Part shown: positions 1 to 6,791 of the stretch, piece by piece
How positions within the stretch are numbered: position 1 is the stretch's first letter
Layout of the letters: the number at the start of each line of letters is the position of its first letter
Assembly (NCBI GenBank): GCA_030604165.1
Contig: JAUVWK010000112.1
Coordinates: 1 to 8,001 of the forward strand
DNA length: 8,001 nucleotides
Reading direction: 5' to 3'
Source of the DNA: Alphaproteobacteria bacterium
GTDB lineage: Bacteria; Pseudomonadota; Alphaproteobacteria; UBA828
Translations under genes and position numbers: made by a program
The notes under the pieces: model-generated
Seen by the model: only the letters and a program-made list of their open reading frames with translations
Database searches by the model: none
Told to the model about the DNA's origin: nothing

Positions 1-59
1 ATGCTGCCATGGGTGGCCGGGAGGGGGAGCGGGCTGGTGCCGCCTGAACGGAAAACGCC
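1..59. other. Short stretch downstream of the molybdoenzyme gene
   Basis: This is the region beyond the stop of the leftward molybdoenzyme gene. On the plus strand, frame 1 is open from the window edge to a TAG at 61-63. That stop would overlap the minus-strand TAG (62-60) in a shared CTAG. The open stretch could be the last 20 codons of a convergent gene, but 20 open codons are expected by chance at this GC content. A minus-strand ATG at 10-8 has no purine-rich ribosome site upstream. No terminator hairpin with a T-run is visible. I leave the region unassigned. Confidence 0.3.
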
Positions 60-2453
60 CTAGGTTTCGGCCCACGGGCTGATTTCGCACAGATAGGAGC
101 GGTGGGGCACGGAACCGCTGATCGGGTCCGCCGCCTCGTTGCCGATCACGACGTTGAGGTTCGCACCGTCGCGTGCCAGCGCATCGAAGCCGGGGAGGCC
201 GAGCGCCGTGCACCCCTGCCACCAGCCGGCGATCGCGCTTACCACACGCGGATCGAGGGTCTTCTTGAGACGCGCCCGCGCCCGCATCTCGCCGTGGGGG
301 GTGGCGAGGCGAATCCAGTCGCCGTCGGCGATATCGCGCGCGGCGGCGGCCTCGGGATGAAGCTCGACGACGGGGTCGGGCTCGCGCTTGCGCAGCGTCG
401 GGAGCCCGCGATGCTGGCTGTGGCAGTAGTGGAGCGATTTCGCCGAGGTCAGCACCAGTGGGAAGCGTGCGGCTAGGTCGGATCGGCTGAGCGGGCCCAT
501 GGCGGGCTCGACATAATCCGGGAGCGGCGCCTGGCCGATCTCCTGCAGCATCTCCGAGAAGATCTCGACCCGGCGGGACGGTGTCGCGAAACCGACCGGT
601 CCATCGCCTTGCGCGCGGGCATATTTCCGGTAGCGGGTTTCGCGCGGCACACTGAGGCCCTCCGGCTGCTGGCGCAGCGCCTCGAGGTCGAGGCCAGCGG
701 GCTCGAGCACGGCGCGATAACCGGCGTCGATCTCACCGCCCCAGAACCGATCGGCGAGGCCGAGCCGCTTGGCGAGCTCGAAGGCGATCCAAAGGTCGCT
801 TCTCGATTCGCCGCGCGAGGCGATCGCCGGCGGGCGAAGCTGGACGAAGGCGGCGGCGTCCGGGCCGACCTTGAAGTTGGTGCAGAGCCCCTCGCGTTCC
901 CAAGGCGTGTTGACGGGGAGCACGATATCGGCGAGCGCCGCCGAGGGCGTCATGAACATATCGATATGCGCGGTGAACTGGAGCGCCTTCAGCGCGGCCA
1001 GGCCCCGGGCGCCATCGGCGTGGGAGAGCAGGATGTTGGCGCCGAAGCTGAGCATCCCGGCGATACGATAGGGCGTGCCCTCCAGGATGGCGCGGTAGAG
1101 GTCGTCGGTCGCGATCCAGCCATGGGCCTCGGGGCCGGCAGGGCGGCTCGCGAGCCCGATGGTTTTGCCCGCCTGCTCCGGCGGCAGCAATTCCTTGCCC
1201 GTCACGTCGGCGACCGGAACACTGTCGAACAGAACGTTGCCGCCCGGCGCGTCGAAGCTTCCGGTGAGCGCGTAGAGCAGCGCGATGGCACGCGAGGTCT
1301 GGCTCGCATTGGTGTGCTGGCCGACGCCTGACCAGGTGTAACAGGCGACCGAGGGTGCATCGCCGATGAGCTGTGCCGCGGCCCGAATCTCCTCGGCAGG
1401 AACCCAAGTGATCGCCGCGACGCGCTCGGGCGTGAAGCCGCGGCAAAGCGCGGCGTAGAGCGCAAACGCCGGCCGGCACGGGATTGCAACGCCGTCGGCG
1501 CCCGCGATCTCGTAGCGACCGGTCAGGGCCAATCGAGCGCTGTTGCCATCATAGGCACCGGCCGCGGGATCGTAGAGCACGGGCCGGCCGGCACTCTCGT
1601 CCCACGCCACCCGGTGCGCCGGATTGGCCGTCGCGGAGAGATCGCTCGCGCGGAGTAGGCGACCATCCGCCTCGCGGACCAGAAACGGGCCGTTCGACCA
1701 CTGCCGCACGAACGCCGCGTCGTAGCGCTCCTCCTCGATCAGGAGATGCGCAATCCCGAGCGCCAGCGCGCCGTCGCTTCCCGGCCGCACGCGGAGCCAC
1801 CGATCCGCCTTGTTCGCGAGACCCTCGCGGCGCGGGTCCACGACGATGAGCTTGGCGCCGCGTGCTTTCGCTTGGGCCACCCGGGTGGCGTAGGCGAGCC
1901 AGGTGGCGCTCGGATTGTGGCCCCAGAGCAGGATGCAGTCGGTGTTGGCGAAGTCGGGCATCGGCGTGTTGACGCCGAAAGTGAAGGCGTAGACATCGTC
2001 GCGGTGGAAGTTGCAAATCTCGGTCCCATAGACCGCGTTGGGGCTGCCGAAGGCATGGCGCAGCCGCGCGACCCAAGGGTACGCGTCCTGCAAGCCGGTG
2101 CCGGAAGAGGTGGTGATGCCGAAGGCGACGCTCTCGGGCCCGTGGGCCGCGGCGAGCCGGCGTAGCTGGGCCGCGGTCGTCTCGAGCGCTTCGTCCCAGC
2201 TAATCCGCTCCCAGCCCGGGTCGGGGTCGCCCTTGGGCCGGGTGCGGCGCAGGGGATGAAGCAGGCGCTCGGCGTGATGGACCAGCTCCGGCGCCGCCCG
2301 GCCTTTGCCGCAGAGCGCCTGGCCTGTGGGGTGCGAGGGGTTTGGCTCGACCGCGACCAGGCGCCCCTCCTTCACCACCGAGATGCAACCGCAGCTCGAG
2401 GTGCAGAGTGCGCAATAGCCCGGAACGCGCTGTACGGAGTTCGCTTCTTCCAT
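60..2453 (-). CDS. Molybdopterin-dependent oxidoreductase with N-terminal [4Fe-4S] domain (DMSO reductase superfamily)
   Basis: This is a soluble-type catalytic subunit of the DMSO reductase superfamily, about 797 residues, a normal full length. Numbering from the ATG, C14, C17, C21 and C48 form the CxxC-x3-C...C motif for a [4Fe-4S] cluster. C147, in the stretch TEICNFHRD, is at the expected place for the cysteine ligand of Mo (or W). The VVDPRR stretch (about 204-209), RPGSDGALA (about 223) and the GVGQHTNASQ segment (about 376) are typical of the molybdopterin-binding core. The C-terminal beta-barrel (about 660-790) ends with the family's DPISGSVPHRS motif. There is no Tat or Sec signal, so a cytoplasmic location is inferred. 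A GTG at 2456-2454 directly precedes the ATG. I chose the ATG because GAGAGG lies 7 bases upstream of it, which would be too close to the GTG. No iron-sulfur or membrane partner is encoded here. The substrate is unknown. Formate dehydrogenase-like, BisC-like or acetylene hydratase-like roles cannot be separated by eye. Confidence 0.93.
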   Translation of the reverse strand: MEEANSVQRVPGYCALCTSSCGCISVVKEGRLVAVEPNPSHPTGQALCGKGRAAPELVHHAERLLHPLRRTRPKGDPDPGWERISWDEALETTAAQLRRLAAAHGPESVAFGITTSSGTGLQDAYPWVARLRHAFGSPNAVYGTEICNFHRDDVYAFTFGVNTPMPDFANTDCILLWGHNPSATWLAYATRVAQAKARGAKLIVVDPRREGLANKADRWLRVRPGSDGALALGIAHLLIEEERYDAAFVRQWSNGPFLVREADGRLLRASDLSATANPAHRVAWDESAGRPVLYDPAAGAYDGNSARLALTGRYEIAGADGVAIPCRPAFALYAALCRGFTPERVAAITWVPAEEIRAAAQLIGDAPSVACYTWSGVGQHTNASQTSRAIALLYALTGSFDAPGGNVLFDSVPVADVTGKELLPPEQAGKTIGLASRPAGPEAHGWIATDDLYRAILEGTPYRIAGMLSFGANILLSHADGARGLAALKALQFTAHIDMFMTPSAALADIVLPVNTPWEREGLCTNFKVGPDAAAFVQLRPPAIASRGESRSDLWIAFELAKRLGLADRFWGGEIDAGYRAVLEPAGLDLEALRQQPEGLSVPRETRYRKYARAQGDGPVGFATPSRRVEIFSEMLQEIGQAPLPDYVEPAMGPLSRSDLAARFPLVLTSAKSLHYCHSQHRGLPTLRKREPDPVVELHPEAAAARDIADGDWIRLATPHGEMRARARLKKTLDPRVVSAIAGWWQGCTALGLPGFDALARDGANLNVVIGNEAADPISGSVPHRSYLCEISPWAET

Positions 2454-2492
2454 CACCGACCCTCTCGCGTCGCAGTAGGCCCGAGAAGGCGC

Positions 2493-4271
2493 CTACTCTC
2501 TCGCAATCGAGACCACGTTGCTGCCCGGCTCCAGGCCCATCGCTTGAAAGGCTTCGTTGAATCGCGCCGCGACGTCGCGAGCCCCGAACTGAACCGGTCT
2601 CATGTTGGTGAAAGAGAGGTCTGGGTATTTTGCCATCAGCTCGGTCGCCGCCGCCGTCGCCTTTTCCGTTTGTCCGGCATGCCACAATATTGCTGCTTGA
2701 ACCAGTTTGTTCCGATCCAGTTCCGGCGCCAGTTCCAGCAGCCGCGTGGCGAGCCGTGCGGCGTCTTCGAGGTCGCCGGCTACGAACTGGGCGATCGCCA
2801 GCTCGCGAAGATGACGAAAGCGGTGGGGGTCTTCCTTGTTGGCCTCGATGGCCCGCCTCAATTCGGTCACCCCGTCTTCGAGCTGGCCGAGATGGCATTT
2901 TGCGATCCCGACCATGGCCTGCGCTTGGGTAAAATTAGGGTTCGCCTCGAGCGCGGTTTCGGCGTGCAGCAGGGCCTTTTCAAAATCGCTGTTTATGTCC
3001 TGCGCAACGACCGCGGAAAGAAGGCGGGCAAAATAACTGTCGCGTTTGAACGCCACCGCCCGTTCCGTCAAATCCATGAGCTCTATTCCGGTCGCATCCG
3101 GCAGCGCCAACGGCGAGAACTCGAAGCGCCGGTGGAGGCAGAATGCCAGCATGGCCAGCGCCATGGAATTTTCCGGCGCTTTGTCGATTGCCGATCTCAG
3201 GATTTCTTCGATTTCGTCATTGCTGCCGGGCGTCGTGACGAAATAGCCGGCGGCCTTATTCATCAACTCCGGCACCGACAGGTCCGCGTTGTTCGTATCG
3301 CGCAGCAGCTCGAACGCGAGTGCCTTGAGCTTCACCCGCACGACCGAGGTCACCGCCTGAGAGATCTCATCCTCGAGTTCAAAGGCGTCGCTCGCTTGAC
3401 GGTCGTACCGTTCGCTCCAGACCTGACTATTGGTGGCGGTATCGATAAGGCCAAAGGAGAGCCGCAAGCGGTCGCCGCGCCCGCGAATCGTTCCTTCCAG
3501 CACAAAATCCGGCCGTCTCCCGCTATGCCTATCGTCGGCGATCAGCTTGATCGCCGAATATTTGCTCAGACTGCCGACAAGCCCGTCGCGCAAGCCCTCC
3601 GCCAGAAACTCTGTCTCGTCATCTCCCGTAACCTTGAAGGGGTGGACGATAATCGACTGCTGGTCCGGCGCGGCGCTCGTTTTTCGCGCCTGTCCCGATG
3701 GCTCGGGCGGCCGCGCGGCTTCCTGTCCGGCTTTCTCGGAAGGGGGGTCCGTCACCGGGCGCACGTGGTGGACCGCGATCGGCTCACTGATGTTCTTGAG
3801 CTCTCGTACGCCGCCGTCAACGAATGGCAGTCCGAGGTTGCGCCGCACTTCTTCATAGACCTTGTTAGAGATACAAACGCCACTTGGCTCGCCGATCTGT
3901 TCGAGCCGCGCGGCGATGTTCACGCCGTCTCCATACAGATTGTCACCGTCCACCATAACGTCGCCGAGGTTGATGCCGGCGCGAAACCACATACGCCGAT
4001 CTTCCGGGCATTCCCGGTTGCGTTCGGCGATGCGCTTTTGGAAGTCGTTGGCACAAACCACCGCCTGCAACGGGCTGGTGAATTCGGCAATGAGAGAATC
4101 GCCGGCACCGCCAAAGACCCGCCCATGGTGCTCGCCGATGCTGTCCTCGACGATACCGCGGCAACTTTTGAGGACTTCCAACGTCAGCGACTCGTTGCGT
4201 CCCATCATCTCGGAAAACCCGACGGCGTCGACCGCGAGAATGGTCGTCAGTTTTCGTTCAGTATCTGCCAT
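2493..4271 (-). CDS. Class III adenylate/guanylate cyclase-like protein with TolB-like and TPR regions
   Basis: This 592-residue protein has three parts. Residues 5-170 are a class III cyclase catalytic domain. Metal-binding aspartates D15 (in LAVDAVGFS) and D58 (in GAGDSLIAEF) are present, as are the transition-state N118 and R122 of GDGVNIAARLE. The residues that normally choose adenine look altered: G54 sits where the usual Lys is (before xxGD), and N111 where an Asp is usual (before LYGDGVN). A Pro/Ala-rich linker (about 172-204) leads to a TolB-like domain (about 206-325, with PDFVLEGTIR and VWSERYDR). TPR-like helices fill the rest (about 330-575). No transmembrane segment is seen, so the protein is probably cytosolic. 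The ATG has AAGG 9 bases upstream. The gene ends 39 bases before the molybdoenzyme start, which suggests cotranscription. Cyclase activity and its nucleotide are inference; a sensor or scaffold role without catalysis is possible. Confidence 0.9.
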   Translation of the reverse strand: MADTERKLTTILAVDAVGFSEMMGRNESLTLEVLKSCRGIVEDSIGEHHGRVFGGAGDSLIAEFTSPLQAVVCANDFQKRIAERNRECPEDRRMWFRAGINLGDVMVDGDNLYGDGVNIAARLEQIGEPSGVCISNKVYEEVRRNLGLPFVDGGVRELKNISEPIAVHHVRPVTDPPSEKAGQEAARPPEPSGQARKTSAAPDQQSIIVHPFKVTGDDETEFLAEGLRDGLVGSLSKYSAIKLIADDRHSGRRPDFVLEGTIRGRGDRLRLSFGLIDTATNSQVWSERYDRQASDAFELEDEISQAVTSVVRVKLKALAFELLRDTNNADLSVPELMNKAAGYFVTTPGSNDEIEEILRSAIDKAPENSMALAMLAFCLHRRFEFSPLALPDATGIELMDLTERAVAFKRDSYFARLLSAVVAQDINSDFEKALLHAETALEANPNFTQAQAMVGIAKCHLGQLEDGVTELRRAIEANKEDPHRFRHLRELAIAQFVAGDLEDAARLATRLLELAPELDRNKLVQAAILWHAGQTEKATAAATELMAKYPDLSFTNMRPVQFGARDVAARFNEAFQAMGLEPGSNVVSIARE

Positions 4272-4369
4272 CTCCGCTCACCTTCCGGGCTGCCGCGTAG
4301 GCAACAAGCCGATGACTTTACAATTCGTCGGTGGGGCGGTCTACGCCTCGCTGCGAATGTCCGTCTTGA

Positions 4370-4396
4370 GTTGGCCTGAGGACGAATTCAGCCAAC
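4370..4396 (-). other. Imperfect hairpin between the reductase and cyclase genes
   Basis: GTTGGC (minus strand) pairs with GCCAAC, and TGA/TCA extends the stem past a one-base bulge around a loop of about 8 bases. It lies about 20 bases past the reductase stop, where a terminator would be expected. No T-run follows on the minus strand, so an intrinsic terminator is doubtful. The rest of the 146-base gap (4272-4417) holds no gene and no convincing promoter. An 8-base inverted pair, AATTCGTC at 4322-4329 and GACGAATT at 4381-4388, partly overlaps this hairpin and may be coincidental. Confidence 0.3.
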
Positions 4397-4417
4397 CAAC
4401 GCCATCGCGCTAGCATT

Positions 4418-6013
4418 TCAAAGATCAAGGACGAGACTCTCAGTCGCGGCGCGGGATATGCAGGTGCACATCAATCCGGCCTGATCGCGCTCGGCGCGCG
4501 AGAGCGTGCTGTCGCGATGCACGGGCGTGCCGTCGAGAACCTTCACGGCGCAGGTGCCGCACGTGCCCGACTTACAGGCATAATCGGTGTCGATGCCGGC
4601 ATCGAGGAGCGCATCGAGAATGGATTGATCGTGTGCGATGGTCAGCTCCGTCCGGGATCGTGCGAGGCACACCTGAAAGGCGCTATCGCCAGCCTCGGGC
4701 GTCGCGGTCGTAAAGAGCTCGAAGCGCACCCGCTTGCGGTCGAGGCCCAGGGCATCCGCTGAGCGACGGACGGCATCGATCAAGCGTTCCGGCCCGCAGA
4801 CGTAAAACACCGCATCGGCGGGAGCGTCGGACAGCAGGGCCTCGATATCGATCCTTCGGCCCTCGTCGCCCGGGTAGAACGTTACCGCGTCATCGCGCGC
4901 CACCGCGAGCTCCGAGCGATAGGCCATGTGTGATCGTGAGCGGGCGGCAAAATACAGATGGAACGCCCGACCGTCAGCCCTGAGCGACTGGGCCATGGCT
5001 TTCAGCGGGGTAATGCCGATACCGCCTGCGATCAATACGGCCGGCCGAGCATTTTCGTGGAGAGAGAACGCATTCCTCGGCAGGCTGGCACGAATGCGTA
5101 GGCCGAGCGCATAGCGTTCGTGAATCGTGCGCGATCCGCCTTGGCCCTCTGGGTCGAGCCGAACAGCGATTTCGTATGCGTCGCGACGGCTTGGATCGCT
5201 GCTGATGGAGTAGGTCCGTGTCTCTTGCCGCCCGTCGCCAAAGGGAACGGGAACTTGGATATGCGAGCCGGCGGCCACTGCCGGGAGGTCTTCGAAATCC
5301 GACCGGCGCAGTTCGTAGGCGTGTACCTCGGGCGTGAGCTGACGAATGCCGGCGATGACCAGGTCCAAGGGGCCGTCTCCGATGGCTGATCGTGGCCCGG
5401 TCGGAACGGCAGGCGGATCGCCGGCCGTTGCCTCAAGCTCACTGATCCGGCTCCTGAGCGGCGCCACCAGTTCATCGATTTCAGCTTCGGAGAACCGGGG
5501 CGTGATGTGTTGCGGGCAGTTCCAGTCAACTGCCTCGATGGTCATCACCACGGCACGTTCAACGCGAGCGCGGTAGGTCGGCACCTCGAGGCGCGCCAGT
5601 AGCTCCGGATCTTCGTCATGATGGACAAGCCGCGCGCGCGCCCAGATCTTAAGGCGGCGCCGGTTCGGATAATCCATCAGAATCATCGCGATTCTGTCGT
5701 TGGCGGCCAGGTTTCCCACACTGAGATATTGCCTGTTACCGCGGAAGTCGGCGTAGCCGATGGTGCGTCCATCGAGCACCTTCAAGAAGCCAGGGGGGCC
5801 GCCGCGGAACTGCACATAGGGCCAGCCGTTTTCATTGATCGTCGCCTGATAGAAGCCATCGCGCGCTTCGATAAATGCGGCCTCAACCTCGCTCAAGGTG
5901 TCACCGGGATCCTCGGCGAACTCGAAGCCCTCGTTGGCGGCGCGACTGCCGTAGCGCGTCTGCGCCGCCTTGACGGATGGTGTAAACGTGATTTCGGCGA
6001 ATTTTCGGGCCAT
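4418..6013 (-). CDS. Fusion protein: PNPOx-like flavin domain, phthalate dioxygenase reductase-type module and [2Fe-2S] ferredoxin
   Basis: This 531-residue protein has three modules. Residues about 35-170 resemble the pyridoxamine 5'-phosphate oxidase-like FMN-binding split barrel (NGWPYVQFRGG, then GYADFRGNRQYLSVGNL). Residues about 215-435 form a ferredoxin-NADP reductase-type module, with flavin motif RTYSISSDP (266-274), pyridine nucleotide loop GGIGITPLKAM (330-340) and VCGPERLI (405-412). Residues about 445-531 are a plant-type [2Fe-2S] ferredoxin domain with C480, C485 and C488 plus C518 (in CISRA). The order flavin-nucleotide-ferredoxin matches phthalate dioxygenase reductase and VanB. 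The expected chemistry is electron flow from NAD(P)H through flavin to [2Fe-2S] and then to an acceptor. The acceptor could be the fused N-terminal domain or a partner enzyme, and neither is shown. The start ATG has GAGGA 7 bases upstream. No signal peptide is seen, so it is likely cytosolic. It lies 90 bases after the AhpD-like gene, with a terminator-like hairpin between. Domain calls are firm; the substrate is unknown. Confidence 0.93.
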   Translation of the reverse strand: MARKFAEITFTPSVKAAQTRYGSRAANEGFEFAEDPGDTLSEVEAAFIEARDGFYQATINENGWPYVQFRGGPPGFLKVLDGRTIGYADFRGNRQYLSVGNLAANDRIAMILMDYPNRRRLKIWARARLVHHDEDPELLARLEVPTYRARVERAVVMTIEAVDWNCPQHITPRFSEAEIDELVAPLRSRISELEATAGDPPAVPTGPRSAIGDGPLDLVIAGIRQLTPEVHAYELRRSDFEDLPAVAAGSHIQVPVPFGDGRQETRTYSISSDPSRRDAYEIAVRLDPEGQGGSRTIHERYALGLRIRASLPRNAFSLHENARPAVLIAGGIGITPLKAMAQSLRADGRAFHLYFAARSRSHMAYRSELAVARDDAVTFYPGDEGRRIDIEALLSDAPADAVFYVCGPERLIDAVRRSADALGLDRKRVRFELFTTATPEAGDSAFQVCLARSRTELTIAHDQSILDALLDAGIDTDYACKSGTCGTCAVKVLDGTPVHRDSTLSRAERDQAGLMCTCISRAATESLVLDL

Positions 6014-6026
6014 GACTGAATCCTCG

Positions 6027-6079
6027 AAAAAAAGGGGCGAGCACCTCAGTGAGAATGGGGCAGGGAGGACACTCGCCCC
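6027..6079 (-). terminator. Intrinsic terminator or attenuator-like hairpin between the AhpD-like and reductase genes
   Basis: On the minus strand an 8-base GC-rich arm GGGGCGAG (6079-6072) pairs perfectly with CTCGCCCC (6041-6034). It is followed at once by seven T residues (6033-6027). Inside the loop, CCTC (6068-6065) can pair with GAGG (6047-6044), which lengthens the stem past a small internal loop. This is the form of a rho-independent terminator for the AhpD-like gene, although the remaining loop of about 17 bases is larger than usual. The T-run ends only a few bases before the ribosome site of the downstream reductase gene, so partial read-through or attenuation is plausible. Confidence 0.6.
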
Positions 6080-6103
6080 GGCTGGTGGACAAGCGATCGG
6101 GGG

Positions 6104-6652
6104 TTAGGCTGCCTGCTCGTGCAACGAGACCTTCGGGAAATCGATATCCACCTGCGAGGCCTTGCCGATCAGGTTGGTCAATATGTTCATCCCCACATGG
6201 GTGATGATCTCGACGATCTCGGCGTCGCTGTAGCCGGCGTCTCGAACGGTATCGAACTCGGCCTGGGTCACCTCGCCCAAGTGGCTGTTCAGCGCCTGGG
6301 CAAAGGCGACAGCGGCGGCAGCCTTGGCATCCTCAGAGCTGCCGGCCCTATTGGCTTTGATCTCGGAGCCCGTCAGCCCGGTCTTGCGGCCAATGGCGGT
6401 ATGGGCGGCAACGCAGTATTCGCAGGAATTACCTTGCGCGACGGCGAGGGCGATGCGTTCGCGGGTCTGCGGGTCGAGGCTGCCGGCTTCGGCGATGCCG
6501 TGCAGGCCTAGGAAGGCTTTCAAGGCATCCGCCGAATGGGCCAGGACACCGAGGAAGTTGGGGACCATGCCGAACTTGCCCTGGATCGCGTCGAGCAGCG
6601 TCTTCTGTTCGGCGTTGGCGGTTTCGTGGGTAACGACGTTCAAGCGGTTCAT
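6104..6652 (-). CDS. Carboxymuconolactone decarboxylase/AhpD-like (alkylhydroperoxidase-type) protein
   Basis: This 182-residue, mostly helical, cytosolic protein carries the AhpD-type active-site pattern E65-x11-C77-x2-C80-x3-H84 (NSCEYCVAAH). In Mycobacterium AhpD the matching Glu, Cys-Cys pair and His form the thiol peroxidase relay. Here Tyr79 stands where AhpD has a His between the cysteines. The motif is nearer the N terminus than in AhpD, so this is a family member and not an AhpD orthologue. The first 50 residues (KFGMVPNFLGVLAHS) match the common peroxidase-related subgroup. The redox-active CxxC argues for a thiol peroxidase or disulfide role over gamma-carboxymuconolactone decarboxylation, but the substrate is not known. 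The start ATG has GAGAGAG about 8 bases upstream. It is the first gene of the leftward cluster and is divergent from the LysR regulator, its likely controller. Confidence 0.92.
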   Translation of the reverse strand: MNRLNVVTHETANAEQKTLLDAIQGKFGMVPNFLGVLAHSADALKAFLGLHGIAEAGSLDPQTRERIALAVAQGNSCEYCVAAHTAIGRKTGLTGSEIKANRAGSSEDAKAAAAVAFAQALNSHLGEVTQAEFDTVRDAGYSDAEIVEIITHVGMNILTNLIGKASQVDIDFPKVSLHEQAA

Positions 6653-6728
6653 GATGGTTGCTCTCTCTTGCCGTGGGGTTGATGGGGGTTCGGTCGCTTA
6701 CCGCGCCTGACGGGCAAGAAATAATCTG

Positions 6729-6756
6729 TTTCAAAAAATGTTAGAATAGTCATAAT
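6729..6756 (+). promoter_or_regulatory. Possible promoter of the LysR gene
   Basis: CATAAT (6751-6756) matches the -10 consensus at five of six bases. A weak -35, TTTCAA (6729-6734), lies 16 bases upstream. Transcription would start near 6763, about 29 bases before the ATG. Read on the minus strand, the neighbouring TATTAT (6757-6752) is an equally good -10 for the AhpD-like gene, without a clear -35, as is common at LysR-activated promoters. The two divergent promoters may therefore share this spot. The assignment is by eye only. Confidence 0.33.
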
Positions 6757-6785
6757 ATTGAAATAACTATTCCATATTTCGGAAT
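6744..6785. promoter_or_regulatory. LysR-type operator candidate: three alternating GAATA half-sites
   Basis: GAATAGT (6744-6750) is mirrored by ACTATTC (6766-6772) with a 15-base spacer. The second arm also forms a tighter palindrome, ATTCC (6769-6773) with GGAAT (6781-6785) across 7 bases. The inner part of this palindrome fits the LysR T-N11-A motif. The three half-sites thus alternate in direction and share an arm, as expected for recognition and activation sites bound by a tetramer. The array lies in the divergent gap, overlaps the candidate promoters and ends 7 bases before the LysR start codon, so autorepression plus control of the AhpD-like gene is the natural reading. Binding itself is inference. 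Confidence 0.55.
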
Positions 6786-6791
6786 AATAAA

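Noticed and set aside
1..63. Possible tail of a convergent plus-strand gene ending at TAG 61-63
   Set aside because: Only 20 codons are visible, with no domain evidence, and chance openness is likely at this GC content. Sequence to the left would decide.
609..1331. 240-codon plus-strand open frame inside the molybdoenzyme gene
   Set aside because: It shows shadow-frame composition with no domain or motifs and lies within a strongly supported minus-strand gene.
2475..2496. Inverted repeat GTAGGC/GCCTAC between the cyclase and molybdoenzyme genes
   Set aside because: Six base pairs around a 10-base loop, overlapping the cyclase stop, with no T-run. It is too weak to call a terminator.
2256..4379. 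Very long open frame (707 codons) on the plus strand, antisense to the whole cyclase gene
   Set aside because: It covers the cyclase and part of the molybdoenzyme gene on the opposite strand, has no recognisable domain and is Arg/His-rich. It is the usual shadow of a GC-rich gene with few complementary stop triplets. The minus-strand product shows clear conserved motifs.
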